Shown here piece after piece: positions 1 to 8,282 of a stretch of DNA of 55,542 bases. Under the pieces are notes generated by a model. The model saw nothing but the letters and a program-made list of their open reading frames with translations, was not told the DNA's origin and searched no databases. This DNA comes from Phenylobacterium sp. (GTDB lineage Bacteria > Pseudomonadota > Alphaproteobacteria > Caulobacterales > Caulobacteraceae): the NCBI RefSeq assembly GCF_025351295.1, contig NZ_JANXWD010000166.1, positions 1-55,542 on the forward strand. The letters run 5' to 3'. A program made the position numbers and the translations under genes. How positions within the stretch are numbered: the first letter of the stretch is position 1; every line of letters begins with the position of its first letter.

Positions 1-107
1 CGCTCGCGCTTCTGGTCGCCGCGATGATCGGGATCGTCGTCTGGAGCCGGATCGACGCCGGCCGCCACCATCGCGACAAGCGCGACGATCCGAACAAGAA
101 GCCCTGA
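1..107 (+). CDS. C-terminal end of a small membrane protein (partial)
   Basis: The window opens inside a coding frame (frame 3) that ends with TGA at 105-107. The visible tail has a hydrophobic stretch (LALLVAAMIGIVVW) followed by a very basic and polar end rich in Arg, His, Asp and Lys, finishing NKKP. This is one transmembrane helix with a charged tail. The 5' part is outside the window, so neither family nor length can be told. The frame is open to the window edge and the composition is typical of a membrane anchor, but it could be chance. Confidence 0.5.
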   Translation, partial: LALLVAAMIGIVVWSRIDAGRHHRDKRDDPNKKP

Positions 108-168
108 CCCGACGCGTCCACGCTTCGCCGTGTGGCCGACCTCGCTCCCGCCGGCCTTGCTCGGTAGC

Positions 169-1551
169 CTAGGACCCGGTCGCCGCCCGCGCCTGTCTGG
201 GATCCGGCTGGAAGTTGCGCTGCGCCCAGGTCATCCAGATGAGCGTCGGCAGCCCCTCCTCGACGAAGGTGAAGCGTCGTTCGCCGTCGCCGTCCTGCGA
301 CCGCTTCAGGATGCCTTCGGCCGTCAGGGTCTCGACGATCTCCTCGGCCTTGCGGGCGGTCACCTCGCCCGCGGCCACCATGTCGGCGGCCGAGATCGGG
401 CCATCGATGCTGAGCGCGGCGCGCGCCGCCAGGGCCATGGATTCCGCCTGGCCCTTCTCGAACAGCCGCCGGACCTGGGCCTGGATCGGGGTCGGCACCC
501 GGGCCTCGAACTCGCGCACCGCCTGACCGACCGCCTCGGCGACATCGGCCGGGATCACCGTGGCGCGGCCCTCGTCCAGGGCCACATGCCCCGCATGGTG
601 GCAGAGCAGGTTCGCCAGATAGGGCGACCCCCGCGCCACTGTGACCACGGAGGCGCTGGCATCGGCGTCGAACTTGATGTCCGCCTCGCGTTCGCCGTTG
701 GCGACGATCTGCAGGACCTCGGCCTCCGTCATCTTCGGGACCCGGAGGGAGAAGATGTTGCGGCGGATCGAGGGGATGTGCTCGACCAGTTCGGTCAGGT
801 CGGCGGCGACCCCCGCCAGAACCAGCTGCACCCGGCCGAGCCGGTCCGACAGGTTCTTGATCAGCTCGGCGACGTCGCGTCGGAAGGAGCCGGACTCGGC
901 GCGATCGAATTCGTCGAGGATGATGAGGACGCGGGTCCCGGTCAGCTTGGCGCAGAGGTCGCCGAACTTGCGCGGCGACAACGGCTCCGGCGGCAGCAGA
1001 TCGGCGAGCGACGAGCCTTTTTCGGTCTCGGCGGCGGTCGGCGAGAAGCCGGAGTGGAACAGCAGCGGAATATCGGCGGCGGCGGCGCGGAAGGTCTCGT
1101 CGAAGTTCGAGTTGGCGCCGCACGAGGTATAGACGACGATGTAGCGCGCCTCGACGGCCGCCTGGCTCAGGATGTGCACCAGCGAGGTCTTGCCGATGCC
1201 GCGCTCGCCATAGAGCACGACGTGGAGGCGCTGGTCCTCGATCGAGCGGATGATGGTCTTCAGCACATCGTCGCGGCCGGCAAACAGGCGGCGGTCGGCG
1301 ATGGGCTGCGAGGGCGTGAAGGCGTGGCGCAGCTTGGCGCGCACCGCGCTGAAGCGGTCGCCGCCCCGGCCGCTCATCTGGTCGCTGGCGGTGGTGTTGA
1401 ACCGCGGCAGGCCGACCGGCTCGGCGCCCCTGCGGGCGTTGCCGCGGACCAGCGGCTTGACCACGGCGGAGTCGGAGGCCTCCGCAAGAGCCGCCTTGGG
1501 CGTCGGCGCCTTGCGCTTGAAGGGGTTCCAGCCGGCCAAACTCTTCTCCAT
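169..1551 (-). CDS. AAA/ORC-like P-loop ATPase next to EPS genes
   Basis: A 460-residue soluble P-loop ATPase. Walker A is GERGIGKT at residues 115-122 and Walker B is LIILDEFDR around 209-217, followed by sensor-like text (VQLVLAGVAAD). The arrangement resembles ORC/Cdc6 or STAND-type AAA proteins with a C-terminal winged-helix-like part (about 365-440). The first 65 residues are basic and low in complexity. It is divergent to the first Wzz gene across a 338-base intergenic region, so it flanks the EPS cluster and may belong to it. ExeA-type ATPases are known from exosortase/EPS loci, but this one is not clearly of that subfamily. The specific role is unknown; the ATPase call is firm. Confidence 0.85.
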   Translation of the reverse strand: MEKSLAGWNPFKRKAPTPKAALAEASDSAVVKPLVRGNARRGAEPVGLPRFNTTASDQMSGRGGDRFSAVRAKLRHAFTPSQPIADRRLFAGRDDVLKTIIRSIEDQRLHVVLYGERGIGKTSLVHILSQAAVEARYIVVYTSCGANSNFDETFRAAAADIPLLFHSGFSPTAAETEKGSSLADLLPPEPLSPRKFGDLCAKLTGTRVLIILDEFDRAESGSFRRDVAELIKNLSDRLGRVQLVLAGVAADLTELVEHIPSIRRNIFSLRVPKMTEAEVLQIVANGEREADIKFDADASASVVTVARGSPYLANLLCHHAGHVALDEGRATVIPADVAEAVGQAVREFEARVPTPIQAQVRRLFEKGQAESMALAARAALSIDGPISAADMVAAGEVTARKAEEIVETLTAEGILKRSQDGDGERRFTFVEEGLPTLIWMTWAQRNFQPDPRQARAATGS

Positions 1552-1889
1552 CGTCGATGCGCGTCGGGACTATAGAACGCCTACGGGCGCGATCCGCTCA
1601 CAGATGTCTCTTATGCCGCCGCCGTGCCTTCTGTTTGCTTAATCACTGGCCCACGTCGATTCTGAGGCGCCAGCGATCGCCGCGGCGGGCCCGGATTTCC
1701 GCCGGCGATCTTAACATTCCGGCGCCGAAAGGCCTGCTAGCGTTCCCCAGGGTCGGACGTGCGGCTTGCCGAGGCGTTGCGCCAAAGCGATGGCGTGCGT
1801 GTCGGCCGGTGACGATCCGCACCCTGTGCAACCGGCGCGGTCGTCAGCTATGTATCGCGTGACTCGCAGCCCGGTGACCCGCCTCCGCC
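1552..1889. other. Intergenic region between divergent ATPase and Wzz genes
   Basis: This 338-base stretch separates two divergent genes and must hold the promoters for both. It is less GC-rich in places (for example around 1636-1650 and 1708-1718). I see no convincing -35/-10 pair, no long inverted repeat and no credible small gene; the short open frames here lack ribosome sites and have the composition of shadow frames. Confidence 0.5.
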
Positions 1890-3197
1890 ATGAACCTCTG
1901 GCCGATCGTCCAAATCGTGTGGATACGACGGGTGATCGTCCTGGTCGTGACGGCGGCCTGCCTGCTGGGCGGGGCCTTCGTCGTCCTGACATCGTCGCCG
2001 AGATATCAGGCCTCCGCCAAGGTCGTGCTGGAATTCATCAAGCCGAACCCGATCACCGGCGAGTTCGTGTCCAGCAAGGAGTCGGACGCCTATGTGGCGT
2101 CGCAGATGCGAGCGATCCAGGACTATCAGGTCGCGGTTCCCGCCGCGGAGTCCCTCGGGTTGCTGGACAACGTCGATCTGCAGACCGCGTTCAGCGGCAC
2201 TGCGGGCGTGGATCCGGACGAGTTCCCGCGCTGGGTCGCCCGGCGGATCATCGCCAGCACCAGCGTCAACCGGCTTGAGGACAGCAATATCCTGGTGATC
2301 ACCCACACGTCGTCATCGCCGGTGCTGGCCGCGCAGATCGTCGACGCCATCCGCGCGGCCTATATCCAGTCGTCGCTCGACGAGAGCCGCTCCGGCGCGA
2401 GCGAGGGGGCCAAGGCGCTGTCGGCCCGCGCCGACACGATTCTGACGCGGCTGACCCAGCTGCAGGCCGCCAAGGCCGGCCTCGAGAAGCAGAATGGCGC
2501 GATGCCGTCCATGGAGGCGCGCCGCCTGGCGGACATGGTGATCGCCATTCGGCCGCCGGTGATCGAAAAGAACCCGGGGATTCCATCGGCCTCGCGCCTG
2601 CTGACCATCGAGGCGGCGCTCGCCGAGGCGACCAAGGTCCTGGGCCCCAACAATCCCCGCCTGAAGGCCATGATCGCGGCGCGCGATGCGACGAAGGCTG
2701 AGGTCGCGCGGGAGACCGCGATCCTCGGGGCCCTCGGCTCAGGCGCCGGGGTCGCCGAACGGGCCCGGCAGGGCGCGATCGAGATGCAGCGCGACAAGGT
2801 CCTGTCGCAGCGGCCACTGATGCTCCAGATCCGCCTCCTGCAGGACGAGATCGACAGCATGACGGAGACGCTCAAGGGCTTGAATACCAAGATCCTTGCG
2901 CTGCGGCAGCTGACGGCGCTGCAGCAGGCCAGCCTCGCCCCGCTGGGCCCGCCGGAGCCCAAGATGCAGGCGGTCTTTCCGAACCCCTGGCTGATCCTCG
3001 GGGGCACGGGCTTCCTTGGCCTGTCCCTGGGCGTTCTGCTTGCGATCCTGACCGAGTTGCTGAATCGCCGGGTGCGGAATGCGCGGGACCTCGAGGCCTC
3101 GGTGGGCGCCTCGATCCTCGGCGTCGTCCCGAACCTCGCCGGCCGCAAGGCGCGGGGCGCCATGAAGCTGTTCGCACGGCGCGCGGCCGCCGCATGA
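1890..3197 (+). CDS. Wzz-type polysaccharide co-polymerase (copy 1)
   Basis: A 435-residue chain-length determinant protein. An N-terminal membrane helix (about residues 11-33) is followed by a long, largely helical periplasmic domain with coiled-coil character and a C-terminal helix near 365-388. The motif KPNPITGEFVSS near residue 50 is also found, slightly changed, in the second Wzz at 10419. Family members set polymer length with Wzy and a cytoplasmic kinase partner. The stop overlaps the next gene's start (ATGA), which indicates coupled translation with the CpsD-like protein. No strong Shine-Dalgarno sequence precedes the ATG. Confidence 0.88.
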   Translation: MNLWPIVQIVWIRRVIVLVVTAACLLGGAFVVLTSSPRYQASAKVVLEFIKPNPITGEFVSSKESDAYVASQMRAIQDYQVAVPAAESLGLLDNVDLQTAFSGTAGVDPDEFPRWVARRIIASTSVNRLEDSNILVITHTSSSPVLAAQIVDAIRAAYIQSSLDESRSGASEGAKALSARADTILTRLTQLQAAKAGLEKQNGAMPSMEARRLADMVIAIRPPVIEKNPGIPSASRLLTIEAALAEATKVLGPNNPRLKAMIAARDATKAEVARETAILGALGSGAGVAERARQGAIEMQRDKVLSQRPLMLQIRLLQDEIDSMTETLKGLNTKILALRQLTALQQASLAPLGPPEPKMQAVFPNPWLILGGTGFLGLSLGVLLAILTELLNRRVRNARDLEASVGASILGVVPNLAGRKARGAMKLFARRAAAA

Positions 3198-3919
3198 TCG
3201 GATGGGCGAAGCGGCGCGCCGCGACGACCGCGCCGGTCGCGGCGGAACCGGTCATTGCCGCTCGGCCCGCGTCCGAGCCGGGGGTCTATGAGATCTCGCC
3301 GGCCCTCGCGACGGTCGCCCTGCCATCGAGTGCGGCGGCGGACGCTTTCCATCGGATCGCCCACGAGGTGAAGGAGCGTCACCTTGGCGATGGCCGCCGC
3401 GGATTGGCGCTCTGCGGCCCGTCATCCGGAACGGGCGTCACCTTCACCGCCGCCAACCTGGCCGTCGCCCTGGCGCAAGCCGGGGTCGCGACCCTTCTGG
3501 TGGAAGCCAACATGCGCAATCCTACCTTGGACCAGATCATTCGCCCGCGGTCCGCCTCCGCCGGTTTGCAGCAGGTGCTGCGATCGGAGCTGGACCCGCG
3601 CGACCTCGTCCAGGAGGACGTGCTGCCCAACCTGTCGCTGATGTTCGCGGGCGGCGCGTCGCGCGATGCCGACCAGCTGGTCGCCGGAGAGCGGTTTCGC
3701 GCCTTCATCGGCGCAAGCCTGCGGGACTACGCCTGCACGATCGTCGACACGCCGCCGGCCAACCGATCCGCCGACGCCCGTTCGATCGCCGTCGCCGTCG
3801 GATACGCGATCATCGTGGGACGCCGCAGTTTCAGCTTTGTGGACGATACCGAGCTGTTGGCGCGGCAGTTGGCGCAGGACGGCGTCTCGGTGGTCGGCTC
3901 GATCCTCAACGGCGCCTAG
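3194..3919 (+). CDS. CpsD/CapB-like tyrosine-kinase-family ATPase, degenerate (copy 1)
   Basis: A 241-residue protein of the Wzc/CpsD (BY-kinase, MinD-like) fold, normally the cytoplasmic partner of the Wzz protein encoded just upstream. The P-loop region reads GPSSGTGVTFTAANLA (residues 75-90): the Walker A lysine is replaced by Val82. The Walker A' motif is LLVEANMR, with both acidic residues changed (Glu104, Asn106). Walker B (TIVDTPPA) is retained. There is no C-terminal tyrosine cluster. It is therefore unlikely to be an active kinase and may be a regulatory pseudo-enzyme. Its TAG stop lies inside the repeat element at 3917. Confidence 0.85.
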   Translation: MIGWAKRRAATTAPVAAEPVIAARPASEPGVYEISPALATVALPSSAAADAFHRIAHEVKERHLGDGRRGLALCGPSSGTGVTFTAANLAVALAQAGVATLLVEANMRNPTLDQIIRPRSASAGLQQVLRSELDPRDLVQEDVLPNLSLMFAGGASRDADQLVAGERFRAFIGASLRDYACTIVDTPPANRSADARSIAVAVGYAIIVGRRSFSFVDDTELLARQLAQDGVSVVGSILNGA

Positions 3920-4027
3920 AGCGCGTCAGGCGAAAGTGAATTCCGGTTTCGCCGCCCGACGCACTCTAATTCAAAGAGTTAGAGCCTTTCTGGTCCACGT
4001 GAATCCACTTGAACCAGAAAGGCTCTA
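3917..4027. repeat. Dispersed two-hairpin intergenic repeat, copy 1
   Basis: This 111-base element begins TAGAGCGCGTCAGGCG and ends CCAGAAAGGCTCTA. It folds as two hairpins: arms TAGAGCGCGTC and GACGCACTCTA (one mismatch), then perfect 15-base arms TAGAGCCTTTCTGGT and ACCAGAAAGGCTCTA. A closely related copy lies at 23504-23618. The element sits between convergent genes, and both stop codons (TAG at 3917-3919 on plus, TAG at 4027-4025 on minus) are part of it, so it probably also acts as a two-way terminator. Confidence 0.85.
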
Positions 4028-5674
4028 GCGCACGCGCACCCTCGCCAGCCGGTTGGCGCGTTTCGCGACGGCGCGCAGATCGGCGCCGGGCAGCGGGCGG
4101 AGTTTGCTCGCGCGATAGGTCAGCGCGACGGTGGCGCCCAGCATCATGAAGATGAGCGGATGATTGGCATCCTGACTGAAGGCGATCTTCACGATCACGA
4201 AATTCAGCAGCGCCACGGACATCGGCAGCAACAATCCGAATTCGCGGTCCTGTCCCATGTTTACGACCGTGCGCGCGGCTGAAAAGGCGCCCCGCAGCAT
4301 CAGGCCGTAGTAGACGATAAATCCGGCGACGCCGATCTCAAGCAGTACTGTCAGCCAATAGGAATCGATCGTCAGTTCTCCAGCGAGATTCCTGAACCCC
4401 AGCGTCTCCGCACCCTGGCCAATGCCGTGTCCGATCGGATTCAGAATGATCTTCGGAATACCCATCGACCACTGGTCCAGGCGGCCCTGGGTGCTGGCCT
4501 GCTGGGAGCCGCGCCCCCAGAACTTGTATTTGAGCTTGTCGACCAGAAAGGTCGCCGCGATGAAGGCGGCGAACAGCGCCGGGTAGCTCATCACGATCAC
4601 CGGCGCGAGCAGGCTAGTCTTCTGCTGACGCCACCGCAACGCCGCCCAGATCAGCAGATAGAACATCACCGACGCGCAACCGGCGACGACGCCGAGGCGA
4701 GAGTCCGTCAGCAGGATCACATAGACGAACAGCGGCAGCAGGACTGCGGCGGCAAGGCGGAGCTGCCAGGCGTGCTTGCCGATCAGGAAATGCATGGTGA
4801 ACGGCATGGACAGGCCCAGCAGTTCGGAGAGGCCAAGCGGGGTCGTTGCCGTCGCCTTGACCCGATAGTTGCCGTCCAGAGTGTTGAAGGTCGGCCTGAG
4901 GATCTTCTGCACGACCGGATCGTCGACCGACAGGAACGACGGGATGTGGCCCACCCAGGGCAGGATCTGCAGGCGGTCTTCCCAGATGGCCATCGCACAC
5001 ATGATGGTCAGCATGACGAGCAGCATGCGGACCCAAAGATCCGCAAAACCCGGGCGGCTGAACAGGTAGCAGCTGACGAAGAAGATCCCGGCGTAGTTCA
5101 GCATGGCGAGCGAATATCGGTTCAGCGACGTGCCGGGATCGGACGAGAGCAGGATCGATCCCGTCCACAGCGCGATGAGGATCAGCATGAAGCGATAGGT
5201 CAGCGCGTCGGCCCCCAGGATCGTCCGCAATTCCGTCCGGAAGGGCCTCGATATGGACAGGCAGGCCAACAGGGTGAGCACCAGGGGCACGCCCGTAAGC
5301 CGGGCCACCGTGATCCAGGGCAGGTTGCCGAGCGCCAGCGCCAGGTAGTTGGGCCAGAGCAGCAAGGCCGCAAAGTAGGCGATGAACAGCGGTTCGAGCG
5401 CTGAGATCGGCGCATAGTCGCCCAGTGGAAGGCACCAGAGGATGAGGCTGGTCACCGCGACGGCCGGTACGACGAACGGCATCATTCTCGCGGGGGCATA
5501 GATGCCGAACGCGAAGCCGTACGCCGCGCAGGCGACGGCCAGGAAGATATACAGCAGGAACCGGCGCAGCCGTGGCGACGAGCCCCGGTAACCCGCCAGC
5601 AGCGGTTGCGCCATGGTGTCGGCCTGCGAACGGCCGGTCCAGCGGCGTAGGGTTGCTACCAGGGTTCGGATCAT
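4025..5674 (-). CDS. O-antigen ligase/polymerase (Wzy/WaaL-like) membrane protein
   Basis: A 549-residue polytopic membrane protein with roughly 10-12 hydrophobic helices and a larger loop in the second half containing GRGSQQASTQGRLDQWSMG and GHGIGQGAE. This pattern (conserved Arg and His residues in a periplasmic loop) fits the O-antigen ligase/Wzy polymerase superfamily, which joins lipid-linked sugar repeats in the periplasm. Placement between a Wzz/kinase pair and a glycosyltransferase supports the polymerase role for the EPS, but polymerase and ligase cannot be told apart by sequence alone. The stop codon lies in the repeat at 3917-4027. Confidence 0.82.
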   Translation of the reverse strand: MIRTLVATLRRWTGRSQADTMAQPLLAGYRGSSPRLRRFLLYIFLAVACAAYGFAFGIYAPARMMPFVVPAVAVTSLILWCLPLGDYAPISALEPLFIAYFAALLLWPNYLALALGNLPWITVARLTGVPLVLTLLACLSISRPFRTELRTILGADALTYRFMLILIALWTGSILLSSDPGTSLNRYSLAMLNYAGIFFVSCYLFSRPGFADLWVRMLLVMLTIMCAMAIWEDRLQILPWVGHIPSFLSVDDPVVQKILRPTFNTLDGNYRVKATATTPLGLSELLGLSMPFTMHFLIGKHAWQLRLAAAVLLPLFVYVILLTDSRLGVVAGCASVMFYLLIWAALRWRQQKTSLLAPVIVMSYPALFAAFIAATFLVDKLKYKFWGRGSQQASTQGRLDQWSMGIPKIILNPIGHGIGQGAETLGFRNLAGELTIDSYWLTVLLEIGVAGFIVYYGLMLRGAFSAARTVVNMGQDREFGLLLPMSVALLNFVIVKIAFSQDANHPLIFMMLGATVALTYRASKLRPLPGADLRAVAKRANRLARVRVR

Positions 5675-5747
5675 GGCTTGTCGCCCTGGCGATACCGGGG
5701 ATGTCCTGGGCGTACAAGCATGCCGTGCCGGGGTCCGGAAGCGTCGT

Positions 5748-6791
5748 TCATCGGCGGCGCGGCGTCAGCCCCTCGATCAGCGTCTCGAGATGGGCCATCA
5801 GGGCCTGCGGGTCGGTGGTCGCCAGGACCGGCGTCCGGGCCCGGGCGTCGATCAGCGCCTGGCGCAGCTCGTCCGGCGTGTTGGCGACCAGCGCCAGGCC
5901 GCGCGCCGCGAAGGCCTCGGTTATCTCCGCCTGATGATCGTCGTAATGTTCGCCAAGGCTAGAGAGGCGGGGCATGGCGATGACCTGGCAGCCCTGGCGA
6001 AGCGCGGTGATCAGCGAGCCGGTGCCGCCGTGGCAGACCACGATGCTGGCGTCGCGCAGGATCGACTGCACCTCGTCGAAGGGCAGGGTCTCCGACACCT
6101 CGAGGCCGTCCGGCGCGTGACCCCCGACGCCGGTCTGGACGATCACCCGCTCGGGAATCGCGCCCTCCGACTTCAGGGCCGCCACGCTGTCCACCAGCCG
6201 GTCGAAGGGCAGGGTGGCGCCCACCGTCGCGAACAGCAGATCCTGCTTGGGCGGCGGGTCGCCCTCCAGCATGCGGAAGGGATCGAACACCCTGGCGCGC
6301 GGGTAGTGGGCGGCGAGCTTGGCGGACTGGACCACCATGTCGTGCGCCAGGGGGCCGGCGATCCGGCCGAACAGGGACGGCCCCTCGAACCGCGCGAACG
6401 ATTCGATGACCACCACATGGGCGCCGGTGAGCCGGCCCCAGAGGACAGGAAAGATCACCGCCCCGGCCCCGGTGGAGATCACCAGGTCCGGCCGTTCGCG
6501 CAGCATGAAGTTCAGCGAGCGGAACAGGCTCGCGACCGCGCGGCCGATCATCCGGAACGGCGCGCCCAGCTTGGCCTGGCCCCAGGCGAAGTGGGGGACG
6601 AAGTGGGTGCGGTGTTCCCGGGCCAGGGTCTGTCCGAGCGCCGTGTCCTCGGTGACGAAGAAATAGTCATGGCGCGACCAGACCGGCTGCAGATCGAGCA
6701 GCTGGCGCACATGGCCGCCGCCGGACGCCGCCAGGCAGATGCGCAGACGCTTGGGCGAAGCGGAGGGCTCGCCTGTGGCCACGGCTGACAT
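5748..6791 (-). CDS. Glycosyltransferase, Alg14-Alg13-like fusion (PssD-PssE type)
   Basis: A 347-residue enzyme that appears to join two halves often encoded separately. Residues about 14-170 start RICLAASGGGHVRQLLDL, like the Alg14/PssD membrane-associated half. Residues about 185-325 contain LLFATVGATLPFDRLVDS and VVCHGGTGSLITALRQG, the donor-binding GT28 half seen in Alg13/PssE and MurG. It would transfer a sugar from a nucleotide donor to a lipid-linked intermediate at the inner membrane. It lies 73 bases upstream of the Wzy-like gene on the same strand, so the two are likely co-transcribed. AAGGGC precedes the ATG. Confidence 0.85.
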   Translation of the reverse strand: MSAVATGEPSASPKRLRICLAASGGGHVRQLLDLQPVWSRHDYFFVTEDTALGQTLAREHRTHFVPHFAWGQAKLGAPFRMIGRAVASLFRSLNFMLRERPDLVISTGAGAVIFPVLWGRLTGAHVVVIESFARFEGPSLFGRIAGPLAHDMVVQSAKLAAHYPRARVFDPFRMLEGDPPPKQDLLFATVGATLPFDRLVDSVAALKSEGAIPERVIVQTGVGGHAPDGLEVSETLPFDEVQSILRDASIVVCHGGTGSLITALRQGCQVIAMPRLSSLGEHYDDHQAEITEAFAARGLALVANTPDELRQALIDARARTPVLATTDPQALMAHLETLIEGLTPRRR

Positions 6792-6958
6792 TCAAACGCC
6801 CTTCAGATGACTCGCGCTATCTATCGACCCGACCCGCGTAAAGGAGTGCTGAACCGAACGGGCACTAAATCGCCGCGGCGCCAGGTTGGCGTGCGCGCGA
6901 TGCGGCTGACAGGCCGCTGCGGGCGCCCTACACCCGCAAGCCTCGGAAGTCAGGACTC

Positions 6959-8191
6959 ATGCAGCCAGCCTCGGCCAAGTCGCCCACCGTCACCCGCGTC
7001 CTGAACGGCGAGCTCTGCACCGGGTGCGGACTGTGCGCCGCGCTGGCCCCGCAGGCCATCCGCATGGAGTCCGCGCCGCCTGGCTACGCGCGTCCGCTGC
7101 AGATAGGCGGCGTCACCCCGGAGACCGAGCGCAGGATCGCCGACAGCTGCCCGGGGGCGGTCGTGGAGCCCTGGCAGGGCGCGCCGAACACCCATCCCAC
7201 CTGGGGCCCGTGGCGGCGGGTCATGACCGGCGCCTCGACCGACCCGAAGGTCCGCTTCGAAGCCTCGTCCGGAGGCGCCATCTCGGGGTTGCTGATCCAC
7301 GCCCTGGAAAGCGGCCTGGTGGATCGGGTGCTGCACATTGCGCCCGACCCTGCCGACCCGACGCGGAATGTGAACGCCATCTCACGATCCGGAGAGGAGA
7401 TTCTGGCCCGCGCCGGCTCGCGGTACACCGCCTCCTCACCATTGGCGGCGATCGAGCAGGCGCTCGCCGACGGCGGGGCCATGGCGTTCGTCGGCAAGCC
7501 CTGCGACGTCTCGGCGCTGCGCCGGCTCGCGCGGCAGGATGCGCGTGTCGCGCGCCATGTGCCGATCGTCCTGTCGTTCTTCTGCGGCGGGATGCCCAGC
7601 CATGGCGGCGTCGGCCGGATCCTGAACGCCCTGGGGGTCCCGGCCGAGGAGGTGGTCGAGTTCCGCTATCGGGGGCGCGGCTGGCCCGGGGCATGCGTGG
7701 CCCGCTCCGAGCGTCGCACCGCGGAGATGAGCTATGCCGACAGCTGGGGCTCGCACCTCTCGAAAGAGGTGCAGTTCCGTTGCAAGATCTGTCCCGACGC
7801 GGTCGGCGGGGTCGCCGACATCGCCTGCGCCGACGCCTGGTATGGCGACGAGGAGGGCTATCCCAGCTTCGAAGAGCAGGAAGGCCGTAGCCTGATCGTC
7901 ACCCGGACCGAGGCCGGCGACCGGCTGATCGATTCGGCGCTGGCGGCCGGCCGGATCGAGGCCGAACCCCTGCCCATCGAGGAGGTCGGCAAGATGCAGC
8001 CGTCCCAGGCGCGGCGAAAACGCCTGATCCTGGCGCGGACGGCGGCGCTGCCGCTGACCTTGCAGCCGCGGCCGCGGATGCGCGGCCTGAGGGTGGCCCA
8101 GGCGGCGCGTGAAGCCTCGCTGGCGGACGCGGCGCGGAACTTGCTCGGCACCATTCGGCGCACCCTCAAAGGCACACGTAGCCGCCTCTGA
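6959..8191 (+). CDS. F420 hydrogenase/dehydrogenase beta-subunit-like Fe-S protein
   Basis: A 410-residue protein with an N-terminal Fe-S motif LCTGCGLC (Cys20, Cys23, Cys26) and SCPG at Cys64, then FRCKICPD (Cys275, Cys278) in the C-terminal domain. This layout matches the FrhB/F420-dehydrogenase beta-subunit family. Members occur in bacterial polysaccharide loci, where the electron partner and substrate are usually unknown; F420 itself need not be involved. The gene lies divergent from the glycosyltransferase gene and a polysaccharide pyruvyl transferase of the same kind of locus lies at 31267. Role in EPS modification is inferred from context only. Confidence 0.85.
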   Translation: MQPASAKSPTVTRVLNGELCTGCGLCAALAPQAIRMESAPPGYARPLQIGGVTPETERRIADSCPGAVVEPWQGAPNTHPTWGPWRRVMTGASTDPKVRFEASSGGAISGLLIHALESGLVDRVLHIAPDPADPTRNVNAISRSGEEILARAGSRYTASSPLAAIEQALADGGAMAFVGKPCDVSALRRLARQDARVARHVPIVLSFFCGGMPSHGGVGRILNALGVPAEEVVEFRYRGRGWPGACVARSERRTAEMSYADSWGSHLSKEVQFRCKICPDAVGGVADIACADAWYGDEEGYPSFEEQEGRSLIVTRTEAGDRLIDSALAAGRIEAEPLPIEEVGKMQPSQARRKRLILARTAALPLTLQPRPRMRGLRVAQAAREASLADAARNLLGTIRRTLKGTRSRL

Positions 8192-8282
8192 CCCAGGGTC
8201 CTGCGATATAGGTTTTCGGTCTCTTAGCTGATAGTTAGCAACTCTTGGGGAAATGGTTTCCGCGGTGCTGGAGCAAGTTGGG

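Noticed and set aside
130..1575. A 481-codon plus-strand open frame opposite the AAA ATPase
   Set aside because: The minus-strand protein has Walker A and B motifs; the plus-strand product is low-complexity Gly/Arg-rich text with no ribosome site.
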